From: CAWFSE01 sp963697565
Lineage (GTDB): Bacteria > Actinomycetota > Actinomycetes > CAVWCF01
Length of the DNA: 64,000 bases
Assembly (NCBI GenBank): GCA_963697565.1
Contig: CAVOOM010000007.1
Span: 310,001-374,000, forward strand
Direction: 5' to 3'
The notes below the pieces were generated by a model. It had not been told where the DNA came from and made no database searches. It worked only from the letters and a program-made list of their open reading frames with translations. Both the position numbers and the translations under genes were made by a program. Numbering within the stretch: the stretch's first letter is position 1; each line of letters opens with the position of its first letter. Shown here piece after piece: positions 27,631-37,629 of this stretch.

Positions 27631-30369
27631 ATGGATGAGCCGGAGGTTCCCTCCCCGGCCGAGCGGTACGCCGCCTCGCGGCGCCGGCGCCCCGCAGCCA
27701 TGCCCACCTGGCGCGATTCCGCGAGACGTACGGATTCCCGCTCGACGACTTCCAGGTCGAGGCCTGCGAGGCGCTGGAGGAGGGCCGCGGCGTCCTGGTC
27801 TGCGCGCCGACGGGCGCGGGCAAGACCGTCGTCGGCGAGTTCGCGGTGCACCTCGCGCTGGCCGAGGGCCGCAAGTGCTTCTACACCACCCCGATCAAGG
27901 CGCTGAGCAACCAGAAGTACAACGACCTCGTGGAGCGGCACGGCGCAGATCTGGTCGGCCTGCTGACCGGCGACAACACCGTCAACGGCGAGGCGCCCGT
28001 CGTCGTGATGACCACCGAGGTCCTGCGCAACATGCTGTACGCGGGGTCGTCGACGCTGTCCGGCCTCGGCTACGTCGTCATGGACGAGGTGCACTACCTC
28101 GCCGACCGCTTCCGCGGCGCGGTGTGGGAAGAGGTGATCATCCACCTGCCCGACGCCGTCCGACTCGTCTCGCTGTCGGCGACGGTGAGCAACGCCGAGG
28201 AGTTCGGGGACTGGCTCGCCACCGTGCGGGGCGACAACCAGATCGTGCTCGAGGAGCACCGGCCGGTCCCGCTGTGGCAGCACATCATGGTCGGCGACCG
28301 GCTGCACGACCTGTTCATCGACGACGACCAGGAGATCGTCAACCCCGAGCTGGTCCGCGTCGCGCGCGATGAGGAGCGGACAACGCGGCTGGGGGACCGG
28401 CGGCCGGGACGCGGCGGGCGCCGGCCGCGCTCGGAGCACACGCCCAGCCGGGTCGACGTGATCGACCGGCTCGACCGGGCCGACCTGCTCCCGGCGATCA
28501 CCTTCATCTTCAGCCGGGTCGGCTGCGACGCGGCGGTGCAGCAGTGCCTGCGGGCGGGCATCCGCCTCGACGACGCCCGAGGAGCGCGACGAGATCCGGG
28601 CGGTGGCCCTGGAGCGCTGCGAGGGGATCCCCGATGAGGACCTCGCCGTGCTCGGTTACCACGAGTGGCTCGACGGCCTCGAGCGCGGAGTGGCCGCCCA
28701 CCACGCCGGCCTGCTGCCGATCTTCAAGGAGGTGGTCGAGGAGCTCTTCCAGCGGGGGCTGGTGCGCGCGGTCTTCGCCACCGAGACGCTGGCCCTCGGG
28801 ATCAACATGCCGGCCCGCTGCGTCGTGCTTGAGCGGCTGGTCAAGTGGAACGGCGAGGCCCATGTCGACGTCACGCCGGGGGAGTACACCCAGCTCACCG
28901 GGCGGGCCGGACGGCGGGGCATCGACGTCGAGGGGCACGCCGTCGTGCTCTGGCAGCCGAACCTCGACCCGCGGTCGGTGGCCGGCCTCGCCAGCACCCG
29001 CACGTACCCGCTGCGCTCGTCCTTCCGCCCCTCGTACAACATGGCGGTCAACCTGGTCGGCCAGTTCGGGCGGCACACCGCCCGCGAGCTGCTTGAGTCC
29101 TCCTTCGCGCAGTTCCAGGCCGACCGGGCGGTCGTCGGCATGGCGCGTCAGGTGCGCAAGCAGGAGGACGCCCTCGACGGCTACCGCGCCTCGATGTCCT
29201 GCCACCTCGGCGACTTCGAGGAGTACGCGCGGCTGCGCCGCGAGCTGTCCGACCGCGAGGCGCACCTCGCCCGCGACGCCGGCGCCACCCGGCGGGCCGC
29301 CGCGGCCCAGTCGCTGGAGCGGCTGCAGCCCGGCGACGTGATCCCGATCCCCGGCGGGCGCAAGGCCGGTTTCGCCGTGGTGGTGCAGCGCTCGTCGGCG
29401 GGCGGGCCGCCCACCGAGAGCCCGCGGCCCGTGGTGGTCACCGCCTCCGGCCAGGTCCGCCGGCTCTCGGTGGTCGACGTGCCGCACGCCGTGGTCCCGG
29501 TCGACCGGCTGCGGCTGCCCAAGGCGTTCAACGCCCGCAACGGCCAGATGCGGCGCGACCTCGCGTCGGCGCTGCGCGCCAAGGGGTACGACGCGGCCGC
29601 CCGCCCTCGGCGAAGCCGCGGGGGCGGCGCGGACGAGGACGCCGAGGTGCTGCGGCTCAGGGCGGCGCTGCGCGCGCACCCCTGCCACGGCTGCGACCAG
29701 CGCGAGGACCACGCGCGCTGGGCCGAGCGCTACTGGCGGCTGCGCCGCGAGACCGAGCAGCTGGAGCGACGGGTCGAGGGGCGCACCAACACGATCGCGC
29801 GCACCTTCGACCGGGTGTGCGGCCTGCTGGAGTCGCTGGGCTACCTCGACGGCGACCGCGTCACCGAGGAGGGGCTGCGGCTGGGTCGGCTCTACTCCGA
29901 GTTCGACCTGCTCGCCGCCGAGTGCCTGCGCGATGAGGTGTGGGACGGGCTCACGCCCGCGGAGCTGGCCGCGTGCGCGTCCGCCCTCGTGTACGAGTCG
30001 CGGCAGGCCGAGGACGCGGCGCCCCCCAAGGTGCCCAGCGGGCGCACCCAGGAGGCCCTCGCCGAGACCGTCCACCTGTGGGGGCGGCTCGACCTGGCGG
30101 AGAGGGACCACGGGCTGGCCTTCCAGCGCGAGCCGGACCTCGGCTTCGCGTGGGCGGCCTACCGCTGGGCGAGCGGGCAGCGGCTGGAGCGGGTGCTCAC
30201 CGAGTCCGGCATGCAGGCCGGCGACTTCGTCCGCTGGACCAAGCAGCTGGCCGACCTGCTCGGCCAGGTGGCCGACGCGGCTCCCGCCGAGGGGGGCGTG
30301 CGCCAGGCGGCGTTCAGCGCCGTCGAGGCCATCCGCCGCGGGGTGGTCGCGTACTCCTCGGTGGGCTGA
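27631..30369 (+). CDS. helY: Superfamily 2 RNA helicase HelY/Mtr4-like, frameshifted as sequenced
   Basis: A large DExH helicase related to yeast Ski2/Mtr4 and the mycobacterial HelY, about 911 residues when repaired. Walker A is APTGAGKTVVGE, the DEVH box is VVMDEVHYLA, motif III is SLSATVSN, and motif VI is QLTGRAGRRGID. The C-terminal part holds the long DSHCT domain ending YSSVG. Frames break at about 27699 (before AHLARFRETYGFPLDDF; minus one or plus two) and about 28577 (one extra base, resuming EERDEIRAVALERC). It follows the lipid kinase gene closely. Helicases of this kind unwind RNA. Confidence 0.9.
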
Positions 30370-30390
30370 CGGGGGCCGTACCCTGGAGGT

Positions 30391-30705
30391 ATGGGGATGG
30401 TCTTCGCGCTCACGCTGCCCGGGCTGGTGGTGCTGCTCCTCGCCGCCGCGGTCATCGAGCACCTGCTCAGGGGCCGCACCCCGCGCGAGCCCGACCCGGA
30501 TCGGCTCCACCCGAAGCGTCGCGGCGCCGTCACCGGTGTCGGGCTGGACGTCCTGAACGTGGCGCTCAACCCAGCGGCCAAGCACGCAGCGGACCAGCGC
30601 GAGCACGAGCGGGTGTGGCGCGACGAGGACGAAGAGGGCGCCCCGCCGCGCAGCCGGGTCGACCTCGACCGCGGCCTGGCGCACCTGCGGCTGCCCCGGC
30701 CCTAG
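30391..30705 (+). CDS. Small membrane protein (DUF6191-like)
   Basis: 104 residues. One N-terminal transmembrane helix (MVFALTLPGLVVLLLAAAVIEHLL) and a cytoplasmic, charged remainder with a conserved RLHPKRRG and GLDVLNVALNPAAKHA. Resembles short actinobacterial proteins annotated as DUF6191. Function unknown. It is 21 bases after helY and its stop codon overlaps that of the convergent P-type ATPase gene (CTAG). Confidence 0.65.
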   Translation: MGMVFALTLPGLVVLLLAAAVIEHLLRGRTPREPDPDRLHPKRRGAVTGVGLDVLNVALNPAAKHAADQREHERVWRDEDEEGAPPRSRVDLDRGLAHLRLPRP

Positions 30706-33305
30706 CTCCGCAAACCCTGGGCCGGCTCACTCCGCCGCCGCCGCCGCTGCACGGCCTTGTCCAGCGTGTCCACGCCCAGCACTGCGGGTACGGCCAGCAG
30801 CGCGACCGCGAAGCCCGCGGCGCCGGGCGGGGCCTGGCCCAGCAGGTCCGCGATCGGCGGGATGAAGAGGAAGCCGACGAGCAGCACGATCATCGCGGCC
30901 ACCGCGCCGATGAGCAGTCGGTTGGCCGGTCGCGCGAGCCGCCACGGGGGACGCGACGCGCTGCGGCAGGCGAACGCGTTCGCCGCCTGCCCCAGGACGA
31001 CCGCCGTGAAGGCCGCCCCTGAGGCCATCAGCAGCGTGGACCCCTCCGGGAACCCGTCTCCGGGCCGCCAGCCGACGGCCCAGAACGTCGCGAAGAACGC
31101 CGCCATCTCGACGACCGCCTCGGTGGGGCCCAGCACGCCGAAGGCGCGCCGGAGCACCGAGCGGTCGAGCAGGTGGCCGCGACGTGGCAGACCCTCAAGG
31201 GCGTGGCGGCTGGCCGGCTCGGCGCCCAGGGCGGCGGCCGGGGCGATGTCGGTGCCGATATCGAGGGCGAGCACCTGCAAGACCCCGAGGGCCAGCGGGA
31301 TCTGGCCGGCCGACAGGGCCCACACCACGAACGGGGTGAGCTCGGCGACGTTGTCGGTGAGGTGGTACGTGAGGAAGCGCCGGATGTTGGCGAACGTCGC
31401 CCGGCCCTGCTCGACCGCGGCGACGATCGTCGCGAAGTCGTCGTCCAGCAGCACCAGATCGGCTGCCTCTCGGGCCACATCGGTGCCGGACCGGCCCATG
31501 GCGATGCCGATGTCCGCCTCCTGAAGCGCCGGCCCGTCGTTGACCCCGTCGCCGGTCATGGCCACCACATGGCCGGCCAGGCGCAGCGCGCGGGCGATCT
31601 GCAGCTTCTGCTCGGGCGACACCCGGGCCACGACGATCCCGTCGCGGTCGAGGGCGGCAGCGAGCTCGCGCCCCTCGGTGGGGAGGTCGGCTCCCACCAG
31701 GACTGGCCCTTCGGGACCGCAGATCCCCACCTCGCGGGCGATCGCGGCCGCCGTCTGCGGGTGGTCGCCCGTGATCATCGCGACCTTGATGCCGGCGTGG
31801 CGCACGGCGGCGATCGCCGCGGCCGCGTGCGGGCGCGGGGGGTCCTCGAGGCCGACCAGCCCGAGCAGCTGCAGGCGGTCCTCGGCGACATCGGCGCTCG
31901 CGGGCAACGCCCCGTCCTCGGGGAGGTGGCGGGCGGCGACCGCGAGCACGCGCAGGCCCCGGGCCGCGAGATCATCGAGCGCCCGCTCGGCCGCGCGGGC
32001 CTCCTCGGGGGAAGCCAGGCACCGGGGGAGCACGGCGTCGGGGGCGCCCTTGACGAGCACCCGTCCTGCGGTCACCAGCGACATCCGCCGACGGCGCGGG
32101 TCGAACGGGAAGCGCCGGTCCGAACGCAGCGCGTGGGCGTGCGCCGGCCCCTCGGCGCCGAGGCGGCGCGCGAACGCGTCGATCGCGGCCTCCATGGGGT
32201 CGCCCTGCGCGACCCAGCGCCCGTCGCGCTCGACAGCCCGCCCCGCCGAGCACAGCACCGCGGCCACGGCCAGGTCGCGCAGCGGCTCCAGCAGTTCGGG
32301 GTCCGCGTCCACGTGGGCCTCGGGGCCGTACCCGCGCCCGCTGACCCGGGCCACGCCGCGGGGCGTCCAGACCTCGACCACCGCCATCTCGTTCTGGGTC
32401 AGCGTCCCGGTCTTGTCGGTGCAGATGAAGGTCGTCGAGCCCAGCGTCTCGACCGACTCCAGCCTGCGGACCAGGGCATGGCGGCGCGCCATCCGCTGCG
32501 CCCCGAAGGCCAGCGACAGCGTGACGGTCGGCAGCAGCCCCTCGGGGACCAGCGCGACGGTCACGCCGATGGCGAAGACGAACCCATCGCGAGGATCGAC
32601 CCCCAGCAGCAAGGCCAGGCCGAAGAACGCCGCACCCACGGCCACCGCGATGACCGCGATGATCCGGACGACCCGCCGCAGCTCGACGGCCAGCGGGCCA
32701 GCCGGGCGCTGGGCCGACTGGGTGAGCGAGGCGATGCCGGCCAGCCGGGTGTCGGCGCCGATGGCGGTGACGATCGCGGAGCCGTCACCCTCGACGACGA
32801 ACGTCCCCGCCGACAGCGGATCTCCGCCGCCGACCGAGACGGGGACGCTCTCCCCGGTGAGCATCGACGCATCGACGGAGAGCGCGTGCACCCGGCCAGC
32901 GCGCAGGTCGGCTGAGATCCGGTCGCCGCTCTCCAGCAGCACCAGGTCGCCGACCACCAACTCGGTGGCGTCGATCTCGAGCGGGCGGCCGTCGCGGACC
33001 ACGCGGGCGCGGCTCGGCAGCAGGTTGCGCAGCTCGGCGGCCGCCCGCTCCGCGCGGTACTCCTGCGCGAAGGCGAAGACGCCGTTGACGATGACCACCA
33101 CGAAGATCGCCACTCCGAGGGCGGGGAGGCCTGCCACGAACGCCAGCGCCCCCGCCGCCCACAGCATCAGGGCGAAGAAGTGCACCAACTGCGCGCCGAG
33201 GCGGCGCCACGGCGAGGGCACGGTGGCCGCGGGCAGGGTGTTGGGGCCCCCCGCGGCCAGGCGGGCGGCCGCCTCCGCGGCGCTGAGCCCGCGCTGCTCG
33301 CTCAC
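30702..33305 (-). CDS. Cation-transporting P-type ATPase (P2 class)
   Basis: An 867-residue type II P-ATPase starting at GTG 33305. The phosphorylated aspartate is in CTDKTGTLTQNE, the actuator has LTGES, the ATP-binding lysine is in LVKGAPDAVL, and the hinge is MTGDGVNDGPALQEADIGIAMG. The M4 motif VALVPEGLLPTVTLSLAFGAQRMA resembles bacterial P2-type pumps of the Na+/K+- and Ca2+-ATPase-like group. Ten membrane helices are expected. It reads openly into the upstream exonuclease only because of a frame break there. Confidence 0.92.
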   Translation of the reverse strand: MSEQRGLSAAEAAARLAAGGPNTLPAATVPSPWRRLGAQLVHFFALMLWAAGALAFVAGLPALGVAIFVVVIVNGVFAFAQEYRAERAAAELRNLLPSRARVVRDGRPLEIDATELVVGDLVLLESGDRISADLRAGRVHALSVDASMLTGESVPVSVGGGDPLSAGTFVVEGDGSAIVTAIGADTRLAGIASLTQSAQRPAGPLAVELRRVVRIIAVIAVAVGAAFFGLALLLGVDPRDGFVFAIGVTVALVPEGLLPTVTLSLAFGAQRMARRHALVRRLESVETLGSTTFICTDKTGTLTQNEMAVVEVWTPRGVARVSGRGYGPEAHVDADPELLEPLRDLAVAAVLCSAGRAVERDGRWVAQGDPMEAAIDAFARRLGAEGPAHAHALRSDRRFPFDPRRRRMSLVTAGRVLVKGAPDAVLPRCLASPEEARAAERALDDLAARGLRVLAVAARHLPEDGALPASADVAEDRLQLLGLVGLEDPPRPHAAAAIAAVRHAGIKVAMITGDHPQTAAAIAREVGICGPEGPVLVGADLPTEGRELAAALDRDGIVVARVSPEQKLQIARALRLAGHVVAMTGDGVNDGPALQEADIGIAMGRSGTDVAREAADLVLLDDDFATIVAAVEQGRATFANIRRFLTYHLTDNVAELTPFVVWALSAGQIPLALGVLQVLALDIGTDIAPAAALGAEPASRHALEGLPRRGHLLDRSVLRRAFGVLGPTEAVVEMAAFFATFWAVGWRPGDGFPEGSTLLMASGAAFTAVVLGQAANAFACRSASRPPWRLARPANRLLIGAVAAMIVLLVGFLFIPPIADLLGQAPPGAAGFAVALLAVPAVLGVDTLDKAVQRRRRRSEPAQGLRS

Positions 33306-34238
33306 CCCACGGCGTCCAGGGCTGCCTGCAGGCGGGCCACGCTCGTACGCAGCGCCGTAGCGCTCCACGAGGTCCGCGAGCCGGTCCGGGTCAGCTGGCG
33401 CCGCGGGCAGCGCTAGACCGGTTTCCGGCAATGCGAGGTCTCGCGCCACCCGGACCACCGGGCCGGCGGCCGCGAGGTAGCCGCGTGCGGCCTCCAGCGC
33501 GGGCCGCTTGGCGACGGCGGGGTCACCGGCGTCGAGGGCGGCCAGGAGCCCCTCCAGCGACCCCCACCGCTGCAGCAGCCCGGCGGCGGTCTTCTCGCCG
33601 ATGCCCGCGACCCCGGGCAGCCCGTCCGAAGGGTCGCCGCGCAGGACGGCCAGGTCGGCGTAGCCCGGCCCGTCGACGCCGTACTTCGCCCGCAGCCAGG
33701 CCTCGTCCACCTCATCGGCCTTGGCCACGCCCTTGCCGGTGTAGAGCACCCGCACATCGCGCGCGTCATCGACGAGCTGGAAGAGGTCGCGGTCGCCGGT
33801 GACGATCACGACGGGGCCGGCGGCGCGCGTGGCCAGCGTGCCGATCACGTCATCGGCCTCGTAGCCGGGAGCCCCGATCCGGGCGATGCCGAGCGCGGCC
33901 AGCACGTCGGCGATGACGGGCACCTGCGGCGACAGGGTGTCCGGCACCTCCTCGGCCCCGGTGGCCGGCTCGGCCACCCGGTGCGCCTTGTACGAGGGGA
34001 TCAGCTCGACCCGCCAGGCCGGCCGCCAGTCGTCATCCCAGCAGCACACCAGCCCGCCCGGGCGCACCCGGCGGACGAGCGTGGCGATCATGTCGAGGAA
34101 GCCGCGGACGGCGTTCACCGGCATCCCGTCCGGAGCCGTCGTGGACTCCGGCACGCCGAAGTACGCGCGGAAGTACAGCGAGGCGGAGTCGAGCAGCAGC
34201 AAGGGGGCACGAGGTTCGGCGTCTGCTTCTTCGGGCAC
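33302..34238 (-). CDS. 5'-3' exonuclease (Pol I N-terminal-domain-like), frameshifted as sequenced
   Basis: A stand-alone FEN-like nuclease, about 311 residues from GTG 34238 (VPEEADAEPR). Metal-binding aspartates are visible in LLLLDSASLYFRAYFG, CCWDDDWRPAWR, APGYEADDVIGTLA and VTGDRDLFQLV, and the helix-hairpin-helix reads LPGVAGIGEKTAAGLL. Near the C-terminus the frame breaks at about 33346: one extra base in GCGTACG; without it the tail reads ARLQAALDAVG and stops at 33302, overlapping the GTG of the ATPase. Uncorrected, the two genes look like one fused 1,500-residue protein. Confidence 0.9.
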
Positions 34239-34274
34239 ACCGCCATCCTGCCGCAGCGGGCATACGGTGGGCGG

Positions 34275-35390
34275 GTGACTGACCACACCACCGCGATCGC
34301 CGAACGCCTGGCCCGGGCGCAGAGGGCGGTCGCCGCCGCCGAGCTCGACGGGCTGCTCGTGACACCCGGCCCGGACCTGCGCTACCTCACCGGCTACGAC
34401 GCGATCCCGCTGGAGCGGCTCACCTGCCTGGTCGTGCCCGCCGCCGGACCCATCAGCGTCGTCGTCCCCGGCCTTGAGCGGCCCGCGGCCGAGGCCTCGC
34501 CGCTGCCGCGGCTGGGGGTCGAGGTCCTGGACTGGGCCGAGACCGACGACCCGTTCGCCCTGGTGGCCTCGCTGCTGCCCTCGGCCGGGGCCGTCGCCCT
34601 CGACGACCACATGTGGGCCGAGAAGGTCCTCCGGCTGCGCGCGGCGATGCCGGGGGTGGAGCAGGTGCTCGGGCAGGTCGTCCTGCGCGAGCTGCGGCTG
34701 CGCAAGACGCCCCAGGAGGTCGAGGCGCTGCGCGAGGCGGCCGCCGCCATCGACCGTGTGCACGCGCGCATGGGGGAGTGGCTGCGGGCGGGCCGCACCG
34801 AGCGAGAGGTGGGGCGCGATATCGCCGACGCGATCCTGGCCGAAGGGCACATCACCGTCGACTTCGTCATCGTCGGCAGCGGGCCCAACGGCGCCAGCCC
34901 GCACCACGAGGTGGGGGACCGGGTGATCCAGCCCGGCGACCCGGTGGTCATCGACATCGGCGGCACCACCCCGACGGGCTACTGCTCCGACGAGACCCGC
35001 ATGTACGCCGTCGGCACGCCTCCGCAGGAGTTCCTCGACTACTACGCGGTGCTGCTCGCCGCCCAGCTGGCCGCGTGTGACGCGGTCCGCCCCGGCGTCA
35101 CCGCCGAGGCGGTCGACGCCGCGGCCCGCTCGGTGATCACGGCGGCCGGGTACGGCGAGCGCTTCATCCACCGCACCGGCCACGGCATCGGGCTGGAGAC
35201 GCACGAGGAGCCCTACATCGTCGCCGGCAACCGCAGGCCGCTTGAGCCGGGGATGGCCTTCTCGATCGAGCCCGGCATCTACCTGCCCGGCCAGCACGGC
35301 GCCCGCATTGAGGACATCGTGGTGTGCACGGAGTCCGGCGGCGAGCGGCTCAACCTGCGTCCGCGCGAACTCGTGATCCTGGAGGCGTGA
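34275..35390 (+). CDS. M24 family Xaa-Pro aminopeptidase
   Basis: A 371-residue creatinase-fold dimetal peptidase. The five metal ligands lie in DIGGTTPTGYCSDETR (two Asp), HRTGHGIGLETHE (His), IEPGIYL (Glu) and ARIEDIVV (Glu). The N-terminal creatinase domain begins ERLARAQRAVAAAELDGLLV. GTG 34275 is chosen as start. It is divergent from the exonuclease with a 36-base gap, and two bases before the acyl-CoA dehydrogenase ATG. Confidence 0.9.
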   Translation: MTDHTTAIAERLARAQRAVAAAELDGLLVTPGPDLRYLTGYDAIPLERLTCLVVPAAGPISVVVPGLERPAAEASPLPRLGVEVLDWAETDDPFALVASLLPSAGAVALDDHMWAEKVLRLRAAMPGVEQVLGQVVLRELRLRKTPQEVEALREAAAAIDRVHARMGEWLRAGRTEREVGRDIADAILAEGHITVDFVIVGSGPNGASPHHEVGDRVIQPGDPVVIDIGGTTPTGYCSDETRMYAVGTPPQEFLDYYAVLLAAQLAACDAVRPGVTAEAVDAAARSVITAAGYGERFIHRTGHGIGLETHEEPYIVAGNRRPLEPGMAFSIEPGIYLPGQHGARIEDIVVCTESGGERLNLRPRELVILEA

Positions 35391-35392
35391 CC

Positions 35393-36541
35393 ATGCTGCT
35401 GCCCGTCATCGAGCGCGAGCTGCCCACCGACGAGGCCCGCGCCCTGCTCGACCTGGCCCGCGAGATCGCCGCCGCGGAGCTCGCCCCCCGGGTCGACGCC
35501 GCGGAGGCCGCCGCCGAGTTCCCCCGCGACGTCTACCGGACCTTGGGCGACGCCGGGCTGCTGGGGCTCGCCTACCCGGAGGAGCACGGCGGGGGCGGCC
35601 AGCCGTACGCCGTCTACCTGCAGGCCCTGGAGGAGCTGGCCCGCGCCTGGCTGTCCGTCGGCATCGGGGTCAGCGTGCACACGCTGGCGTGCTTCCCGCT
35701 GGCGCAGTACGGCACCGCCGAGCAGAAGGAGCGCTGGCTGCCCGAGATGCTCGGCGGCACGCTGCTCGGCGCGTACTGCCTGTCCGAGCCAGGCAGCGGA
35801 TCGGATGCGGCGGCGCTCGTGACCCGCGCCGTGCCGGACGGCGACGACGTACGTCGTCGACGGGGTCAAGGCGTGGATCACCCATGGGGGCGTGGCCGAC
35901 TTCTACAACCTGATGGTCCGGACCTCCGACGACGGCCCGCGGGGGATCACCTGCCTGCTCGCCGAGGCCGGCACGCCCGGGCTGTCGGCGGCCGCCCCCG
36001 AGCGCAAGATGGGCGCCGAACTCCTCGCCCACGGCGCAGATCATCCTCGACGGCGCGCGGGTCCCGGCCGACGCGGCGGATGGGCGCCGAAGGCGAGGGC
36101 TTCAAGATCGCGCTCGGTGCGCTCGACGGCGGCCGGCTCGGGATCGCCGCCTGCGCGGTGGGGCTCGCCCAGGCCGCCCTCGACCTCGCGGCCTCGTACG
36201 CCAAGGAGCGCCGGCAGTTCGGCCGCCCGATCGGCGAGTTCCAGGGCCTGTCGTTCCTGCTGGCCGACATGGCCACCTCCGTGTCGGCGGCCCGGGCGCT
36301 CTACCTTGACGCGGCCCGGCTGCGCGACCGGGGCGGCGCCTTCGGGCCCAAGGCCGCGATGGCGAAGCTGTTCGCGACCGACACCGCGATGCGCGTCACC
36401 ACCGACGCGGTCCAGGTGCTCGGCGGCTACGGCTACGTCCAGGACTTCGCCGCCGAGCGGTACATGCGCGAGGCCAAGGTGCTGCAGATCGTCGAGGGCA
36501 CCAACCAGATCCAGCGCGTCGTCATCGGCCGCTCTCTGTAG
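35393..36541 (+). CDS. Acyl-CoA dehydrogenase, three frameshifts as sequenced
   Basis: An FAD-dependent acyl-CoA dehydrogenase, about 381 residues after repair. Visible: LGLAYPEEHGGGG, FAD-binding YCLSEPGSGSDA, ITHGGVADF, the RRQFGRPIGEFQ helix, and the catalytic-base region IVEGTNQIQR at the C-terminus. Three separate single-base insertions break the frame at about 35849 (resuming YVVDGVKAWITHGG), 36024 (resuming SPTAQIILDGARVP) and 36073 (resuming RRMGAEGEGFKIAL); the three add up to one codon so the end is back in the first frame. Its neighbours suggest a short-chain substrate such as butyryl-CoA from the lysine pathway. Confidence 0.85.
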   Translation: MLLPVIERELPTDEARALLDLAREIAAAELAPRVDAAEAAAEFPRDVYRTLGDAGLLGLAYPEEHGGGGQPYAVYLQALEELARAWLSVGIGVSVHTLACFPLAQYGTAEQKERWLPEMLGGTLLGAYCLSEPGSGSDAAALVTRAVPDGDDVRRRRGQGVDHPWGRGRLLQPDGPDLRRRPAGDHLPARRGRHARAVGGRPRAQDGRRTPRPRRRSSSTARGSRPTRRMGAEGEGFKIALGALDGGRLGIAACAVGLAQAALDLAASYAKERRQFGRPIGEFQGLSFLLADMATSVSAARALYLDAARLRDRGGAFGPKAAMAKLFATDTAMRVTTDAVQVLGGYGYVQDFAAERYMREAKVLQIVEGTNQIQRVVIGRSL

Positions 36542-36950
36542 CCTCGCGAGCGGCGGGCGCGGGACTGCGCCTTGACCTATCCGCCGCGCCCCGTCGCCTT
36601 GGTCGCCGCGTCGCCGAGACCCAGGGCGCGGCTCCGCACGGTCTGCGGCGACAGCCCGCGCCCTGCCCTCGATCCGGTGGCAGGCGGGCGACTCCGCGGC
36701 CCGCGCCCAGGCAGAGCATGGGCCGTCCGGGTGAAATCGGGGGCGGAGGGCTAGGCAGCGGGCCGGGGGAGGGGCACGGTGTCCCCGGGAAGCGTTGATC
36801 CGGATGGCGCGCCCGCACCGCCTTGGAGGGGGAGGCTGCGGGCACACGGTCGCCGAGCCATCCGGGGAGTGAGTGGCGAGACCGACCCGTCTGACTCGGG
36901 TCGGGGATGGTCCCCGCCCGGCGCACGCCGCGGACGGGAGCACCACCATC
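36542..36950. other. 409-base non-coding stretch with strong predicted RNA structure in its last 170 bases
   Basis: No supported gene. From about 36780 to 36915 several perfect complementary arms nest: CCCCGG (36783) with CCGGGG (36862), CCGGATGGC (36800) with GCCATCCGG (36857), CCCGCA (36812) with TGCGGG (36837), and an isolated hairpin CCGACCCG-TCTGACT-CGGGTCGG at about 36882-36904. This resembles a structured 5' leader or riboswitch-like RNA on the plus strand ahead of the small secreted protein, but I cannot match it to a known class. Confidence 0.5.
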
Positions 36951-37160
36951 ATGAATCGACGCATCTTCGGGGCCGCGCTGGCAGCCCTTGTGGGCGCCGG
37001 CGTCCTCGGCCTCGCCACCTCGGCCGCCGCTGACGGCACCGACTGGACCGACCAAGGACCGGGCTACCCGGTCGTCGAGCACCCCGCGCCCGGCGTGGGC
37101 CTCATCCCCCCGGCCAGCTGGGAGCGCTCGGCGGACGGCACGGTCACCCGCCTGCAGTAG
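36951..37160 (+). CDS. Small secreted protein
   Basis: 69 residues from ATG 36951. A classic signal peptide (MNRRIFGAALAALVGAGVLG) with an AxA-type cleavage site around ATSAAADG leaves a mature peptide of about 42 residues rich in proline, glycine and tryptophan. No cysteines and no recognised family. It is preceded by the structured leader and followed twenty bases later by the Lrp gene. Because of its size it could be an artefact, but the signal peptide is good. Confidence 0.6.
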   Translation: MNRRIFGAALAALVGAGVLGLATSAAADGTDWTDQGPGYPVVEHPAPGVGLIPPASWERSADGTVTRLQ

Positions 37161-37179
37161 CCGCAGATAGCCTGGCCCC

Positions 37180-37620
37180 GTGGAGGAGCTCGATCGGCGC
37201 ATCGTCGCCCTGCTGATGCGCGACGGGCGGATGTCCTACACCGACCTCGGCAAGGCCACCGGGCTGTCCACCTCGGCCGTGCACCAGCGGGTGCGCCGCT
37301 TGGAGGAGCGCGGGGTGATCACCGGCTACGCCGCGCAGACCGACGCCGAGAGCCTCGGGTTGCCCCTCACGGCGTTCGTGTCGATCAAGCCGATCGACGC
37401 GTCCGCGCCCGATGACGCCCCGGAGCGGCTGGCCCCGCTCACCGCGATCGAGGCGTGCCACTCGGTCGCGGGCGACGAGTCGTACATCCTCAAGGTCCGG
37501 GTCGCGTCTCCAGCCGAGCTGGAGACCCTGCTCTCGGAGATCCGGGCGACGGCGAACGTCTCCACCCGCACCACGGTCGTGCTGTCCACCCCGTACGAGG
37601 ACCGGCCCGCCCCGCTGTGA
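37180..37620 (+). CDS. Lrp/AsnC family transcriptional regulator
   Basis: 146 residues from GTG 37180. An N-terminal HTH (DRRIVALLMRDGRMSYTDLGKATGLSTSAVHQRV) and a C-terminal RAM ligand-binding domain (ITGYAAQTDAESLGLPLTAF, ACHSVAGDESYILKVRVAS). Family members sense amino acids. Being convergent with kamA (nine bases apart) and beside the lysine catabolic genes, it is a good candidate for their lysine-responsive regulator. Intact. Confidence 0.9.
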   Translation: MEELDRRIVALLMRDGRMSYTDLGKATGLSTSAVHQRVRRLEERGVITGYAAQTDAESLGLPLTAFVSIKPIDASAPDDAPERLAPLTAIEACHSVAGDESYILKVRVASPAELETLLSEIRATANVSTRTTVVLSTPYEDRPAPL

Positions 37621-37629
37621 CCCCTGCGG

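Noticed and set aside
30702..35297. One 1,531-residue exonuclease-ATPase fusion protein
   Set aside because: The join depends on one extra base at about 33346; with it removed each gene has its own normal terminus and a GTGA overlap. The upstream 350 codons are antisense to the M24 peptidase.
36700..36950. A c-di-AMP (ydaO), cobalamin or SAM riboswitch
   Set aside because: GGGTGAAATCGG at about 36729 recalled such motifs, but the other conserved elements (for example CAGCTAACC or GCCACTG) are absent.
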